Positions 1-9,192 of a stretch of 64,000 nt of DNA are shown here, in pieces (the first letter of the stretch is position 1; each line of letters opens with the position of its first letter). This DNA is from Lewinellaceae bacterium (GTDB lineage Bacteria; Bacteroidota; Bacteroidia; Chitinophagales; Saprospiraceae): the NCBI GenBank assembly GCA_020636325.1, contig JACJYC010000002.1, forward strand, positions 1-64,000, in the 5' to 3' direction. A model generated the notes under the pieces. The model saw only the letters and a program-made list of their open reading frames with translations. It was not told the origin of the DNA and did not search any database. Made by a program: the position numbers and the translations under genes.

Positions 1-9
1 TCCCCCCAA

Positions 10-2397
10 TCACTCATCCCGCAAACTATCCACCGGATTCATCAGCGCCGCCCGAACACTCTGATAACTCACCGTCGCCAGCGCGATCAGCAGGGCGGCA
101 GCGGCCGTCAGGGCGAAGATCCACCAGCTCAGGTCGATCCGGTAGGCGAAATTGTCCAGCCAGCTGCTCAGGAAATACCAGGCCGCCGGGATGGCCAGCA
201 CCAGACCGATGGCCACCAGCTTGAGGAAATCCCTCGACAACAGGCCGATAATGCCCGGCACCGTGGCGCCCAACACCTTCCGGATGCCGATCTCCTTGCT
301 GCGCTGTTGCGCCATATAGGTCGACAGGCCGAACAGCCCCAGGCAGGTGATCAAAATGGCGATCAGCGTAAACCAGCGCACCACCCGCGCCGTATTGGCC
401 TCCCGCTGGTGGAGGTTGTCGAATTGCTCGTCGAAGAAGTTGTAGGCAAACGGGAATTCGGGCTCGAATTTACGCCACACCTCCGTCAACCCGGCCAGGG
501 TCTCGTCCACCTGGGCGGCATCCAGCTTGATTGAGAACTGCGAGAACCACGCGGGCTGCTTGAAGAAATACAGCGGCGAGATCTGTTCGTGCATCGATCG
601 GAAGTGGAAATCCTTCACCACCCCCAGCACCGGTCCTGCCGGGCGGCCGATGGCGGGCATGGCCATTTGCTGGTTCAGCGGGTCGCTTTCCGGCGAATCG
701 CCCGTCCAGCCCAGTTGCCGGGCCGCTTCCTCGTTGATGAGGTAGCCGGTCGAATCGGTGGGCATATCCCTGGAAAAGCCGCGCCCCGCAGCCAGTTCCA
801 TGCCGTAGGTATCGAGGAAGTCGTCGTCCACCACCAGACAGCGCATGGCGGGTTGCTGGTTGGGATCCACGCCGACCGCCTGGTAGGGCACGCCGTAATC
901 CGTACCGCCCGGCCGGTTGGCGGAGAGGGATACGTCCAACACCCCCGAAACATGCGCGAATTCCGCTTTCATGGCATCGGCTTTGCGCAGACTTTCCGGG
1001 CCCGCCATCGGCACCACCAGGATCTGTTCCTTGTTGAATCCGAGGTTCTTGTGCTGGATATATTGCAACTGGTCGTTCACCGTGATGGCCGCCGTGATCA
1101 GCAGGCTCGCGATCAGGAACTGGAACACCACCAACCCCTTCCGCAGCAGCGCATTGCCCGAATGGGCCGATTCGCCTTTGATGGCATTTTCCGGCTTGAA
1201 CGACGACAGCACGAAGGCGGGGTAAAACCCGGAGAGCAGCGCCGTCAGCAAGGTGGCGGCCAGCAATCCGCCGGGTAACCACCCATTGTCCAGCCAGTTC
1301 ATCTGCAGGTTGGACCCCAGGATCAGGTTCAGCGACGGCAGCAGCAATTTCGCCAGCACAGCCGACAGCCCGGCGCCGATCGTGCAGACCATCAGCGCCT
1401 CGCCCATGAATTTTTCGATCAGGCTCCACCGGGACGCGCCCGTCACCTTGCGCACGCCCACCTCCCGCGCACGGGCCGCCGCCCGCGCAGTGGACAGGTT
1501 GATGAAATTGAGCGCCGCAATCACGAGGATGAGCAAGGCAATGGAGCCGAAAATATACACGTACCGGATATCTGAATTGACACTTAATTCCCGGAACAGG
1601 TTCGAGCGCAGGTGGATGCTCGTCAGGGGCTGCAGCAGGGGATAGGTGGCCTTTGCGTTCTCTTCGTCGAGGTGGCCGTCCAGGATGCGATCCATTTTTT
1701 TGGCGACGGATTCCCGGGAGGCGCCCGGTTCCAGCAGCATATAGGTATAGAACTGGTTCCAGCGAACCCAGTCGAGCAGACTCGGGTGGCTGTACGACGA
1801 CATGGAGGCCAGGAACGTGAAGTTGAAATGGGAATTCTCCGGGATGGCCGGCATCACGCCGGTCACGGTATACTGGGTTTCATTATCCAACCGGATGACC
1901 TGCCCCAGCGGGTCGCGGTCGCCAAAACACCGTTCGGCCATCGGTTTGGTCAGGATGATGCTGTTGGGCTTGGTCAGCGCCTGGTAAGGGTCGCCCTCGC
2001 TCAGTGGCCAGCTGAACACATCGAACACCGTCGAATCGGCAAATAACCCGCCTTCCTCGTAAAACCTTTCGTCGCCGATCTGCACCAGCGCTTCTCCGTA
2101 CGACAAGAACCGGCACACCTTCTCCACTTCCGGGATATCCGTTTTGGCGGCCTCTCCCCAGTTGAAGGTCACCTTGGCGATGCCGTTCTCGAAGGAAGCC
2201 CCGTCCACCCTGGCCGCCATCCGCACAATGCGGTCCTTTTTGGCGTGGTACTGATCGTGACTCAACTCGAAGTGCATGTAGGTCCCGATGAGCAGGCAGC
2301 AGGTGAATCCCAGGGTGATCCCCAGGATATTGATGAGCGTATAGCCCCCCTGCCGGACCAGGCTGCGGAGGGTGATCTTGAGGGCGTGAAGGAACAT
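10..2397 (-). CDS. Orphan FtsX/MacB-type ABC permease (permease 1)
   Basis: Inner-membrane permease of about 795 residues with the double layout seen in stand-alone Bacteroidota permeases: an N-terminal TM helix in the first 40 residues (LINILGITLGFTCCLLIG), a MacB-type periplasmic domain, an FtsX block of three helices near residues 285-400 (contains ARAREVGVRKVTGA), a second periplasmic domain, and a C-terminal FtsX block (QQRSKEIGIRKVLGA, then the last helices). I start at MFLHALKI, because the longer frame adds nine residues not seen in the paralogs. No ATPase gene is adjacent, so the partner must be encoded elsewhere. Family knowledge suggests export of, or mechanical signalling to, envelope substrates; the substrate is unknown. 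A pair of 21-bp-phased direct repeats lies about 95 bp upstream. Confidence 0.9.
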   Translation of the reverse strand: MFLHALKITLRSLVRQGGYTLINILGITLGFTCCLLIGTYMHFELSHDQYHAKKDRIVRMAARVDGASFENGIAKVTFNWGEAAKTDIPEVEKVCRFLSYGEALVQIGDERFYEEGGLFADSTVFDVFSWPLSEGDPYQALTKPNSIILTKPMAERCFGDRDPLGQVIRLDNETQYTVTGVMPAIPENSHFNFTFLASMSSYSHPSLLDWVRWNQFYTYMLLEPGASRESVAKKMDRILDGHLDEENAKATYPLLQPLTSIHLRSNLFRELSVNSDIRYVYIFGSIALLILVIAALNFINLSTARAAARAREVGVRKVTGASRWSLIEKFMGEALMVCTIGAGLSAVLAKLLLPSLNLILGSNLQMNWLDNGWLPGGLLAATLLTALLSGFYPAFVLSSFKPENAIKGESAHSGNALLRKGLVVFQFLIASLLITAAITVNDQLQYIQHKNLGFNKEQILVVPMAGPESLRKADAMKAEFAHVSGVLDVSLSANRPGGTDYGVPYQAVGVDPNQQPAMRCLVVDDDFLDTYGMELAAGRGFSRDMPTDSTGYLINEEAARQLGWTGDSPESDPLNQQMAMPAIGRPAGPVLGVVKDFHFRSMHEQISPLYFFKQPAWFSQFSIKLDAAQVDETLAGLTEVWRKFEPEFPFAYNFFDEQFDNLHQREANTARVVRWFTLIAILITCLGLFGLSTYMAQQRSKEIGIRKVLGATVPGIIGLLSRDFLKLVAIGLVLAIPAAWYFLSSWLDNFAYRIDLSWWIFALTAAAALLIALATVSYQSVRAALMNPVDSLRDE

Positions 2398-2490
2398 GGT
2401 TGGCTGTTTCGGAAATGGCCCCAATGATCATGCCATTTACGTAACAACATGATTATCAAATAATAAAATCAAAAACCCATGCGATAAAGT

Positions 2491-2526
2491 GTACGGTTCT
2501 GGACAGGCTGTGTACGGTTTTGGACG
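2491..2526. promoter_or_regulatory. Two direct repeats 21 bp apart upstream of permease 1
   Basis: GTACGGTTCTGGAC begins at 2491 and GTACGGTTTTGGAC begins at 2512, so the repeat period is two helical turns. Direct repeats with this spacing are typical binding sites of dimeric activators such as LytTR-type response regulators. The binding protein is not known. A one-mismatch minus-strand -7 box lies at 2457-2464. Confidence 0.5.
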
Positions 2527-2529
2527 GCC

Positions 2530-2635
2530 GGATTGCGAAACTTTCAAAGTTTCGTAATCCTCTTTAACCCGGCAGGATTACGAAACCTTGGAGATTCCCT
2601 AACAGGATTACGAAACCTCGGAGGTTTCGCAATCC
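2530..2635. repeat. Three tandem 31-bp palindromic repeat elements, locus 1
   Basis: Copies lie at 2530-2560, about 2575-2598 (degenerate) and 2605-2635, joined by a short spacer containing CTTTAACCCGGCA. Each intact copy is a 15-bp inverted repeat around a one-base centre: GGATTGCGAAACTTT with its complement in the first, and GGATTACGAAACCTC with its complement in the third. The four inner base pairs differ between the two types yet stay paired. The same elements occur at 10549-10669 and, degenerate, at 15556-15587. Confidence 0.85.
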
Positions 2636-3039
2636 CTAACTTGGCCTACTCCTAAATAAAATTGCAGTGGATCAACCTTTCACTGGCAAACCAAAAAATA
2701 CCGCGTGACCAATTTTTGCTTCTTCGCATTATCCGGGGATCAAAAAATTTTAACAAAAAATTTTTGCCAAACCTTTCAACCGGATTAAACATCGCGTTGT
2801 TTGGTATTGATTATGAAAAATAAAAAATAGGCGACCTGTATCGAATCAGATTAAAAATATTTGAACATGAAGGAACCAATTAATCTTTCCTCGTTGTTTT
2901 AACAAATATCCTGAAATCTATCCTACCCTCCTCGTTGAATGACGTTTTTCATTTATGAACTAGTGTCAAAAATCCTGAATTAATTTTTTTCGGCCTCATT
3001 GTAACCTTTGTTTGTCCATTGCCGTCTCTACTGCAGGAC

Positions 3040-3086
3040 TATAACCAAAGTTATAAAATGAAGCAACCCCGCATGACCTAGTTTTG
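3040..3086 (+). promoter_or_regulatory. Palindromic operator and -7 box of the 3167 gene
   Basis: TATAACCAAAGTTATA (3040-3055) is a perfect inverted repeat of six bases around CAAA. A Bacteroidota -7 box, TAGTTTTG, follows at 3079-3086, leaving 23 nt between them. There is no good -33 TTG; the palindrome sits near where it would be, which suits an activator-dependent promoter. The same arrangement with the same spacing occurs at 7232-7278. Confidence 0.65.
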
Positions 3087-3166
3087 CGATGTTCTTGCAT
3101 GGGAGAAGTATATCTTTTTCCTGGAGGATATTGGGAACTGATTATTAATAATTAAACTCTTGAGAA

Positions 3167-3805
3167 ATGAAACATGAAGGTGGTGTTATCTTAAAAAGCT
3201 CGGAACTTGATTGTCTTTTAAAGCTATCCACAGGAGGGAACTGCCCAGTAAGTGGATTAGCATTTAAAACAATTGGTCGAATTCCGGGTGACCCAATTAA
3301 TTCTGCAAAGATAAGAATCTTTGCACTTTACAAGGATAGAATTACTGATAAACTAAGGTACATAGCCGATTGTTACGAACCAAAGCAAGAGCAAGGTCAT
3401 TCTTTTAATAATGTAACAAACAGGTTAGACGAAATCACATTCCGATACTTAAACCTAATGAATGATATTCATATGCCAGAAAATAGTTCTTTTTGTTTTT
3501 CATACATTTCCGATATAAAAATAAATGGTTTAATTAAAAATTACCAAGAATTATTTTTACAAGGCACCTCTCTAATGCACCCGACTCAACCTAATAAAGA
3601 GGTTTTTTCCTTTTCTATTTCTGGTAAAGCCGAATTATCTATGGGTGAAAACACGATACCGTGCCCTCCAATTTGGACAGATGGCCCCCCAGAAAAAAAG
3701 AAAAAAATTGGACTTGAAAAATTAGAAGAAAGTCAAAACTTTTATTCTGAATGGCAAGAATTAGGACCACAATTGGAGTCATTATGGCGTAGCGGATTCT
3801 GTTAA
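3167..3805 (+). CDS. Orphan AT-rich gene under a palindromic promoter
   Basis: Protein of 212 residues that I do not recognise. It has no signal peptide or membrane helix, so it is probably cytoplasmic. Charged and polar segments alternate with short hydrophobic strands, and the C-terminal third carries a Pro/Lys stretch (PPEKKKKIG) followed by a probable helix (KLEESQNFYSEWQEL). The codons are strongly A/T-biased compared with permease 1 and the downstream genes, which suggests recent transfer or a different history. The promoter copies the one in front of the response-regulator gene at 7333, so the protein may be a direct target of that two-component system. The uninterrupted frame and upstream promoter support a real gene. 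Confidence 0.7.
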   Translation: MKHEGGVILKSSELDCLLKLSTGGNCPVSGLAFKTIGRIPGDPINSAKIRIFALYKDRITDKLRYIADCYEPKQEQGHSFNNVTNRLDEITFRYLNLMNDIHMPENSSFCFSYISDIKINGLIKNYQELFLQGTSLMHPTQPNKEVFSFSISGKAELSMGENTIPCPPIWTDGPPEKKKKIGLEKLEESQNFYSEWQELGPQLESLWRSGFC

Positions 3806-4245
3806 TCAATAAATAACTTCCTTATAGTTTCCATAGAATATGAAATTGATCTGCTCAGTTTTGATTCGTTCAAATTTTATAGGAGATCAATTTTAAATTC
3901 ATTCATGAGTCATTTTACCTTCAATAAAAAGAATGACTCTAATTCCACACTACTGGACATTTTAATATTGGGTGGGTTGAAGCCTAAAGAGCTTTATAAG
4001 CTTGCCTGGTTTTCAATATGCTAAGGCTTATCAATTAATTCCTGTCGGGTTTAATAATCCGGCCCATCTTTGAAAAAGCGATTGACATAGTGTTATTATA
4101 ATAGTTTTTCAATGCGAGCCGAAAGTTTCACAATGAATCATTCGGCTCGCGCAATTGGAGCATATATATCTCAAATCTGGGCATTTAGCATTCAGGCATA
4201 GTTATTTCCAGGATACAGGTATCTTTACCTCATAACCTAAACCTT
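3806..4245. other. AT-rich gap between the orphan gene and the sensor kinase
   Basis: No gene seen. It contains CTACTGGACATTTT at 3950-3963 (identical to 58837-58850), an inverted repeat at 4114-4150 (arms GCGAGCCGAA and TTCGGCTCGC around 17 nt, with no T-run on either side) and a possible -7 box TATCTTTA at 4220-4227 before the kinase start. Confidence 0.6.
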
Positions 4246-7236
4246 ATGGGTAAACACCTGGCCTTTATTTTTTTGGCTGCCCTGTTCAATGCAAACCTGA
4301 CCGCCCAGCCGGCAACCCTGTACTTCCAATCCATCAGTGAAAAGGACGGATTGGAAAGCGGTTACCATTATTTCCTTAAAAAAGATTCCAGGGGGTTTCT
4401 CTGGATCAGTTCACTCAAAGGGGTTTTCCGGTCGGACGGCATATCCCTGACTTCCTGGACCACTGCCGACGGCCTGCTCGGCGACAATATTCAAAGCAAT
4501 TTTGAGGAGGACCGCGAGGGCAATATCTGGTTTGCTTCCTACAATGCCGTCAATCAATACCGGCGGACTTCCAATGACTTTTTCGCCTTTCAATTATGTG
4601 ACGACCTGTTGGAGAATTACCTAACGGAAGGTTACCAACTAATCCAGCTCGAAAAGGATGACAACCTTTGGCTTTGCGTTGATAACAAGATCTACAAGTA
4701 TAATATTCCAAGCCAAGCCTATCAACCGGTCATCCAAACAAACAGTATTCGCTTTGTAACAAGCACTTCTTCTGACGGCGCTATTAACAGAATCTTCGGC
4801 TTCCCCTGGATGTTTGATTCAGGATTTGAATTGTTTACAAAAAATGCCGAAGACGAATGGCATAGGGAGGCGCTGTTAAAAAAAGATCCGCTTGGGCGCT
4901 CAATCGAGACCGTCGGCGGACTAATTGAGAATGACACCCTCACCTGGCTTTTTTCCAATAAGGGGCTGATTGCCTTTTCCCCGTCCAATCCGGGAAACCC
5001 GGTCTTTTATAGCCTCCCTGACCAGGAAAACACCTATATCCGAAACGGGGCTGTTTTCAATAAGCAGTACCTGCTATTATTGGAAAAAGACCGCGGGCCC
5101 GTTTTCTTTGACCGATATAAAATGACCTTTGTCGCCGCGAAAGATGCGCCTGTTCTCCATCTTCGTGAAACGAACCTACGCGGCCTGTTGATCGATAGGG
5201 ACAAAACCCTTTGGCTGGCACATGACAAAAACCCGAGTATAGAATATGCCAACCTGGATCAGGCGCCCTTTGTGGCGCCTGGCATTAAGAATAATACACC
5301 TTCACCGATTATTACATCCATAGTGGAAGATACTTCAGGAGATATCTGGTGCGCAACCCAAAAAGAAGGCGTATTTGTTTTTGACAGAAACAGCGCATTC
5401 CTGAAGAAAATCCCCTATTTGATGGATACCGGAAAAAGCTTCAATATCCGTTATCAGATCATTTGCGACCCATCCGGGAACATCTGGCTGACAGGCACGG
5501 AATCTCTGTACGTTCTAAATCCGGCAACAACGCGTTGGGTGGAATTTCCCATTAAAGCGGGCGCCCTCCACCATATCCGGTTTTTGAAAAAAAATGAATT
5601 TCTTTTATCCACCACACAAGGAATTTATGAAGGCTGTATCAACAACGGTTTGCTTGAAATAAAAGAAAATGCGTTCGAGGAAAACATGAAAAACGCATTC
5701 GCTTTCATCGGCAATGCCCGCTATTTATATGCCCAAACCTCCAGCCATTTAGTTGCTTTTGAACGTACACCTTCCGCCTGGAAACGCCTGTTGCCCTTCA
5801 ATTCGGTTTTATTGGATGTCTGGGAAGATTCAACCGGAAAAAGAACCTGGTTCGGCACTTCGGAAGGTTTAGCGCTGTGGAATTGGGGTGATAACCAAAT
5901 TACCTTTCCCACTGAGAATTCACTGCTGCACAAAACTGGCGTAATGTCCATAACCGGCGATTCCAACGGGCAAGTCTGGGTCGGGACGGGGAAAGGTCTT
6001 TTTTCATTCAATGCAAAAACGGATTCCAGTTTTAACTTTCGGGCGGAGGATGGATTGCCGTCCAATTCTTTTTCAATTTTCGCCGCCCTCACCGCCTCTG
6101 ACGGCCACATCTGGTTCGGCACTGCCAAAGGCCCTGTTGTGTTCGACCCGGATAAGGTAAAACCCTACCCTTACGGCCCGCCCATCCACATCGATGAATT
6201 TAAAATCGATAACGAGCCTTACCGGGGGACTCCCGTGGCCTCGGAAGCGACCCGCATTAATCTGGCCCATTTCCAGAACAACCTTTCCTTCCGCCTCAAA
6301 GCTGTGGGGTTCTATCTTCCGGAATTCAGTACGATCCGGTACCGGCTCAAAAATTATGAAAAGGATTGGCAGGAACTGGAAAACGGCGAAACGATCAACT
6401 ACCACCAATTGCCGCCCGGAGCTTATCAACTCGAAATGGTCGGTGTGAATACCAACGGGGTAGCCGGCACACCCAAGATCCTCTCATTGGTCATCAACCC
6501 GCCTTGGTGGCAAAGGTGGTGGTTCAGGGCATCAGTTATCCTTACTGCAATCAGCTTGATATACCTGGCTTTCCGCTTTTACCTGCGCCGCAAGCTCCGG
6601 GAACAACAGCGTATTTTCGAACGGCAGAAAGCCCTGCAGGAAGAACGCAACCGCATCGCCGCCGAACTGCACGACGACCTCGGTGCGGGGTTGTCCATCA
6701 TCCGTTTTCTGAGCGACGACACCTTGCAAAAAGAGGAACCGGGCGCTTTCCGGCAAAACATCAGCCGCATATACCATTCCGCAGGAGAATTGCTTGAAAA
6801 AATGAGCGATATCATCTGGGCCATGAATGCCGACAACGACACCCTCGCCAACCTGGTTGCCCACCTCCAGGGGTACGCCTATGAGTACCTGGATATCAAC
6901 CGGCTCCTGTGCCGCTTTGAAGTGCCCGAAAGCCTGCCCGACCTGCCACTGAGCGGCGCCCAAAGGCGTAACGTTTTGCTCTCCGTGAAGGAGGCGCTGC
7001 ATAACATCGTCAAACATGCCGAAGCGTCTGAAGTCGACCTTACGCTTTCGGTGCAACCTGATCTTCTTCGGATCATTATTCAAGACAACGGAAGCGGCAT
7101 CGACCTGCATCATCTCCGCACAGGCGGTAACGGCGTAAGAAATATCCGCAGGCGGATGGAGGCAGTCGGCGGGTCGGTGGATTTTAAAACGAATGCCGGG
7201 ACGATCGTAACACTGAGCCTTCCGGTCTCCCTATAA
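4246..7236 (+). CDS. Propeller-type sensor histidine kinase (NarL-system class)
   Basis: Membrane sensor kinase of 996 residues. It has a signal peptide (HLAFIFLAALFNANLTAQ), a long periplasmic part of two-component regulator propeller repeats (for example DSRGFLWISSLKGVFR, DREGNIWFAS, DSNGQVWVGTGKGLF, ASDGHIWFGT), a Y_Y_Y-type domain near residues 650-755, one TM helix near 760-782, then HisKA_3 and HATPase domains. The H-box ERNRIAAELHDDLGAGL places the phospho-acceptor at His809; the N-box Asn is N920 and the ATP-binding DNGSG begins at D947. Unlike hybrid HTCS proteins it has no receiver or AraC domain, so signalling should pass to the separate regulator encoded 97 bp downstream. In related sensors the propeller binds extracellular ligands, often sugars; the ligand here is unknown. 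Confidence 0.93.
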   Translation: MGKHLAFIFLAALFNANLTAQPATLYFQSISEKDGLESGYHYFLKKDSRGFLWISSLKGVFRSDGISLTSWTTADGLLGDNIQSNFEEDREGNIWFASYNAVNQYRRTSNDFFAFQLCDDLLENYLTEGYQLIQLEKDDNLWLCVDNKIYKYNIPSQAYQPVIQTNSIRFVTSTSSDGAINRIFGFPWMFDSGFELFTKNAEDEWHREALLKKDPLGRSIETVGGLIENDTLTWLFSNKGLIAFSPSNPGNPVFYSLPDQENTYIRNGAVFNKQYLLLLEKDRGPVFFDRYKMTFVAAKDAPVLHLRETNLRGLLIDRDKTLWLAHDKNPSIEYANLDQAPFVAPGIKNNTPSPIITSIVEDTSGDIWCATQKEGVFVFDRNSAFLKKIPYLMDTGKSFNIRYQIICDPSGNIWLTGTESLYVLNPATTRWVEFPIKAGALHHIRFLKKNEFLLSTTQGIYEGCINNGLLEIKENAFEENMKNAFAFIGNARYLYAQTSSHLVAFERTPSAWKRLLPFNSVLLDVWEDSTGKRTWFGTSEGLALWNWGDNQITFPTENSLLHKTGVMSITGDSNGQVWVGTGKGLFSFNAKTDSSFNFRAEDGLPSNSFSIFAALTASDGHIWFGTAKGPVVFDPDKVKPYPYGPPIHIDEFKIDNEPYRGTPVASEATRINLAHFQNNLSFRLKAVGFYLPEFSTIRYRLKNYEKDWQELENGETINYHQLPPGAYQLEMVGVNTNGVAGTPKILSLVINPPWWQRWWFRASVILTAISLIYLAFRFYLRRKLREQQRIFERQKALQEERNRIAAELHDDLGAGLSIIRFLSDDTLQKEEPGAFRQNISRIYHSAGELLEKMSDIIWAMNADNDTLANLVAHLQGYAYEYLDINRLLCRFEVPESLPDLPLSGAQRRNVLLSVKEALHNIVKHAEASEVDLTLSVQPDLLRIIIQDNGSGIDLHHLRTGGNGVRNIRRRMEAVGGSVDFKTNAGTIVTLSLPVSL

Positions 7237-7278
7237 CTAAAGTTATAACCCAGCAGCACTTCCGGGTGTGTAATTTTG
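7232..7278 (+). promoter_or_regulatory. Palindromic operator and -7 box of the response-regulator gene
   Basis: TATAACTAAAGTTATA (7232-7247) overlaps the kinase stop codon and differs from the copy at 3040 only in one central base. The -7 box TAATTTTG follows at 7271-7278, again after exactly 23 nt. This gives the regulator its own promoter inside the kinase-regulator junction and suggests autoregulation. Confidence 0.65.
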
Positions 7279-7332
7279 TAGCCGGACAATGAACAGAACG
7301 AAAAACTAAACCCGGAATAAAAACCTTAAGCC

Positions 7333-7956
7333 ATGATCAAAATCAGTATTGTTGAGGACCTGCCGGAAATTCGGGAAGTATTGTCCCAGCGGATCAGCAC
7401 GGAACCCGGCATGCAGTGCATCGGCAGCTACGGCAACGCAGAAGAAGCGCTGGGCGGACTGATGTACAACCGCCCTGACGCCGTGATCATGGACATCGGG
7501 CTTCCTCAAATGGGCGGCATTGAGTGCATGGTCAAAGTAAAAAACCGCTACCCGGAAATCCGCTTTCTGATGTTCACGGTTTTCGACAATGACGAAAAAG
7601 TCTTCGAATCCCTGAAAGCCGGCGCCGATGGATATATCCTGAAACGGGAACCCGCCGCGAGGATCGTATACGCCCTCCGGGAAATCCTGGACGGCGGTGC
7701 GCCGATGAGCCGCTCGATCGCGCAAAAAGTGTTACACAGTTTCCGGGCGCCGACTGCCGAACGCGACAGCTTCGAATCCCTGACAGCCCGTCAAACTGAA
7801 CTGTTGGACCTGTTGGCCGTCGGATTGCCCTATAAACTCATCGCCGACAAGCTATCCATTACCGAAGGAACCGTCAAACAACATATCCACCTGATCTACC
7901 AAAAGCTGCAGGTCAATAATCGAACGGAGGCGGTAAACCGGTATTTGGGGAGGTAA
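7333..7956 (+). CDS. NarL/FixJ-family response regulator
   Basis: Regulator of 207 residues. The receiver domain spans about 1-120, with the acidic pocket at E8/D9, phospho-acceptor D54 in VIMDIGLPQMGG, and the late YILKR segment with the conserved Lys. The LuxR-type helix-turn-helix spans about 143-207 (SLTARQTELLDLLAVG ... ITEGTVKQHI). It is the obvious partner of the HisKA_3 kinase just upstream. NarL-family dimers bind inverted repeats, so the two TATAACYAAAGTTATA palindromes are candidate sites. It is followed by an unrelated AT-rich gene with no sign of cotranscription. Confidence 0.95.
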   Translation: MIKISIVEDLPEIREVLSQRISTEPGMQCIGSYGNAEEALGGLMYNRPDAVIMDIGLPQMGGIECMVKVKNRYPEIRFLMFTVFDNDEKVFESLKAGADGYILKREPAARIVYALREILDGGAPMSRSIAQKVLHSFRAPTAERDSFESLTARQTELLDLLAVGLPYKLIADKLSITEGTVKQHIHLIYQKLQVNNRTEAVNRYLGR

Positions 7957-8061
7957 TCAAACTCTACAGGAATAGTCAATAAATCTGTCAGAACAATTCA
8001 AATGGAGTTGTTTGACGGTATACCGCTTTGAATTATGGTTCACCTAATAAATTCATTAATA

Positions 8062-9048
8062 ATGAAAACGAAAATAATTAAATCCATCACCCTGATTATT
8101 TTATTATACGGCTCATTTTACATATCCGCACAGGAAAACGAAGCCATAAAGGATACTTTTGCATACTCACCGTTCAGCGTTTCAATCGGATACAATTTTG
8201 ATTTTTTAGATGGCATAAAAACGAACGAATTATATGCTGATTTAAAAATTGATCTTCCTGAAATCTTTCCGAGCAAAACCCCAAAGACAAACAATTTATG
8301 GAATAAAATCGGATTGGAAGCAGGAGCCTATCAACTCCGAACACTATCTTTTCTCGATAACTTTTCGGCAAGAAATACTTTCCGTATGATAGATGCTCAA
8401 AGAATTGATTCAACGTTTCTTTTTAAGTACATTACAATTCAAGCAGAAAAAATACGACGAATTACAAGAGAAAACCTAAGCATTTTTATTCAGCCTAAGT
8501 TAAAGTTAAAAGAAAATAATTCAAACGAAAAAGTACACTCCAGGCTCAACTTACTGTTTATGGCCGAATACCAGAGAAGTGTTCTGGATTATACCTTAGA
8601 TCTCAACATCGTCTCAGCGGACACTTCATTAGAGGTTCCATCTGATTGGCCAATACCCTATGACCTGGTCAATAGGTTACCGCTTTCCGAGAAAGGCAGA
8701 AGTTTTGAATACAATATCAACTTCGGCATTGGATTGGGGCTCCAGGTAAAAACCCAGGAAGGCAACCTCAACCTTAAAACCAGTATGGGATATAATAGGA
8801 TTAAGCTTGTCCAAAAGCTTGATGATTCTGGAAACAGCACTTTAAAAAAAGGTAGTGGCTTTTTCTATTTGATTCAAGCAGATGTGCTGGAGACAAAAGC
8901 AACCGGAATTAAACTTGGGTTGGAAGTCCGCGGCATTATTCACGAATCGGGGCAACAATTGTCACTTGATCGGGCCGTTCCTAATTTTAGTATTTATCTC
9001 GCCAAACAATTTGGACTAAAGAAGATCGGTGAATTATTCAAACCTTGA
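8062..9048 (+). CDS. Putative outer-membrane beta-barrel protein, AT-rich
   Basis: About 328 residues from the chosen start, where MKTKIIKSITLIILLYGSFYISAQ makes a clean signal peptide; an upstream in-frame ATG at 8035 would bury it. The mature part alternates aromatic and polar residues (FSVSIGYNFDFLDG, FEYNINFGIGLGLQVK, LNLKTSMGYNRIKLVQK), as in beta-barrel or porin-like proteins, and ends in a predicted strand (FSIYLAKQFGLKK). No specific family is recognised. Codon use is more A/T-rich than in the T9SS genes downstream and resembles the 3167 gene, so both may belong to one acquired segment around the two-component system. A structural or envelope role is inferred only from the pattern. 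Confidence 0.7.
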   Translation: MKTKIIKSITLIILLYGSFYISAQENEAIKDTFAYSPFSVSIGYNFDFLDGIKTNELYADLKIDLPEIFPSKTPKTNNLWNKIGLEAGAYQLRTLSFLDNFSARNTFRMIDAQRIDSTFLFKYITIQAEKIRRITRENLSIFIQPKLKLKENNSNEKVHSRLNLLFMAEYQRSVLDYTLDLNIVSADTSLEVPSDWPIPYDLVNRLPLSEKGRSFEYNINFGIGLGLQVKTQEGNLNLKTSMGYNRIKLVQKLDDSGNSTLKKGSGFFYLIQADVLETKATGIKLGLEVRGIIHESGQQLSLDRAVPNFSIYLAKQFGLKKIGELFKP

Positions 9049-9192
9049 ATCAAATAGGTTTTAGGATAAAACTGGTGATCTACAAATAACTCAACTATAA
9101 ACCCGCAGGCCTCCCGAAACTGCTCCACCAAGAAGTAGGGCGCAACGCCGAAAGCGATAGTGTAGGCACCAAATCCATTCATCACCATTATC

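Larger units (their letters stand above)
2398..3039. other. AT-rich intergenic region between permease 1 and the 3167 gene
   Basis: No convincing gene. It holds the phased direct repeats upstream of permease 1 (2491-2526), three copies of a 31-bp hairpin element (2530-2635) and then about 400 bp of AT-rich DNA without recognisable coding. The palindromic promoter of the next gene starts at 3040. Confidence 0.7.

Noticed and set aside
4228..4250. CATAACCTAAACCTTATG as a third kinase-regulator palindrome
   Set aside because: Only the outer CATAA/TTATG pairs, the spacing is 2 bp longer, and it overlaps the start codon without a following -7 box.
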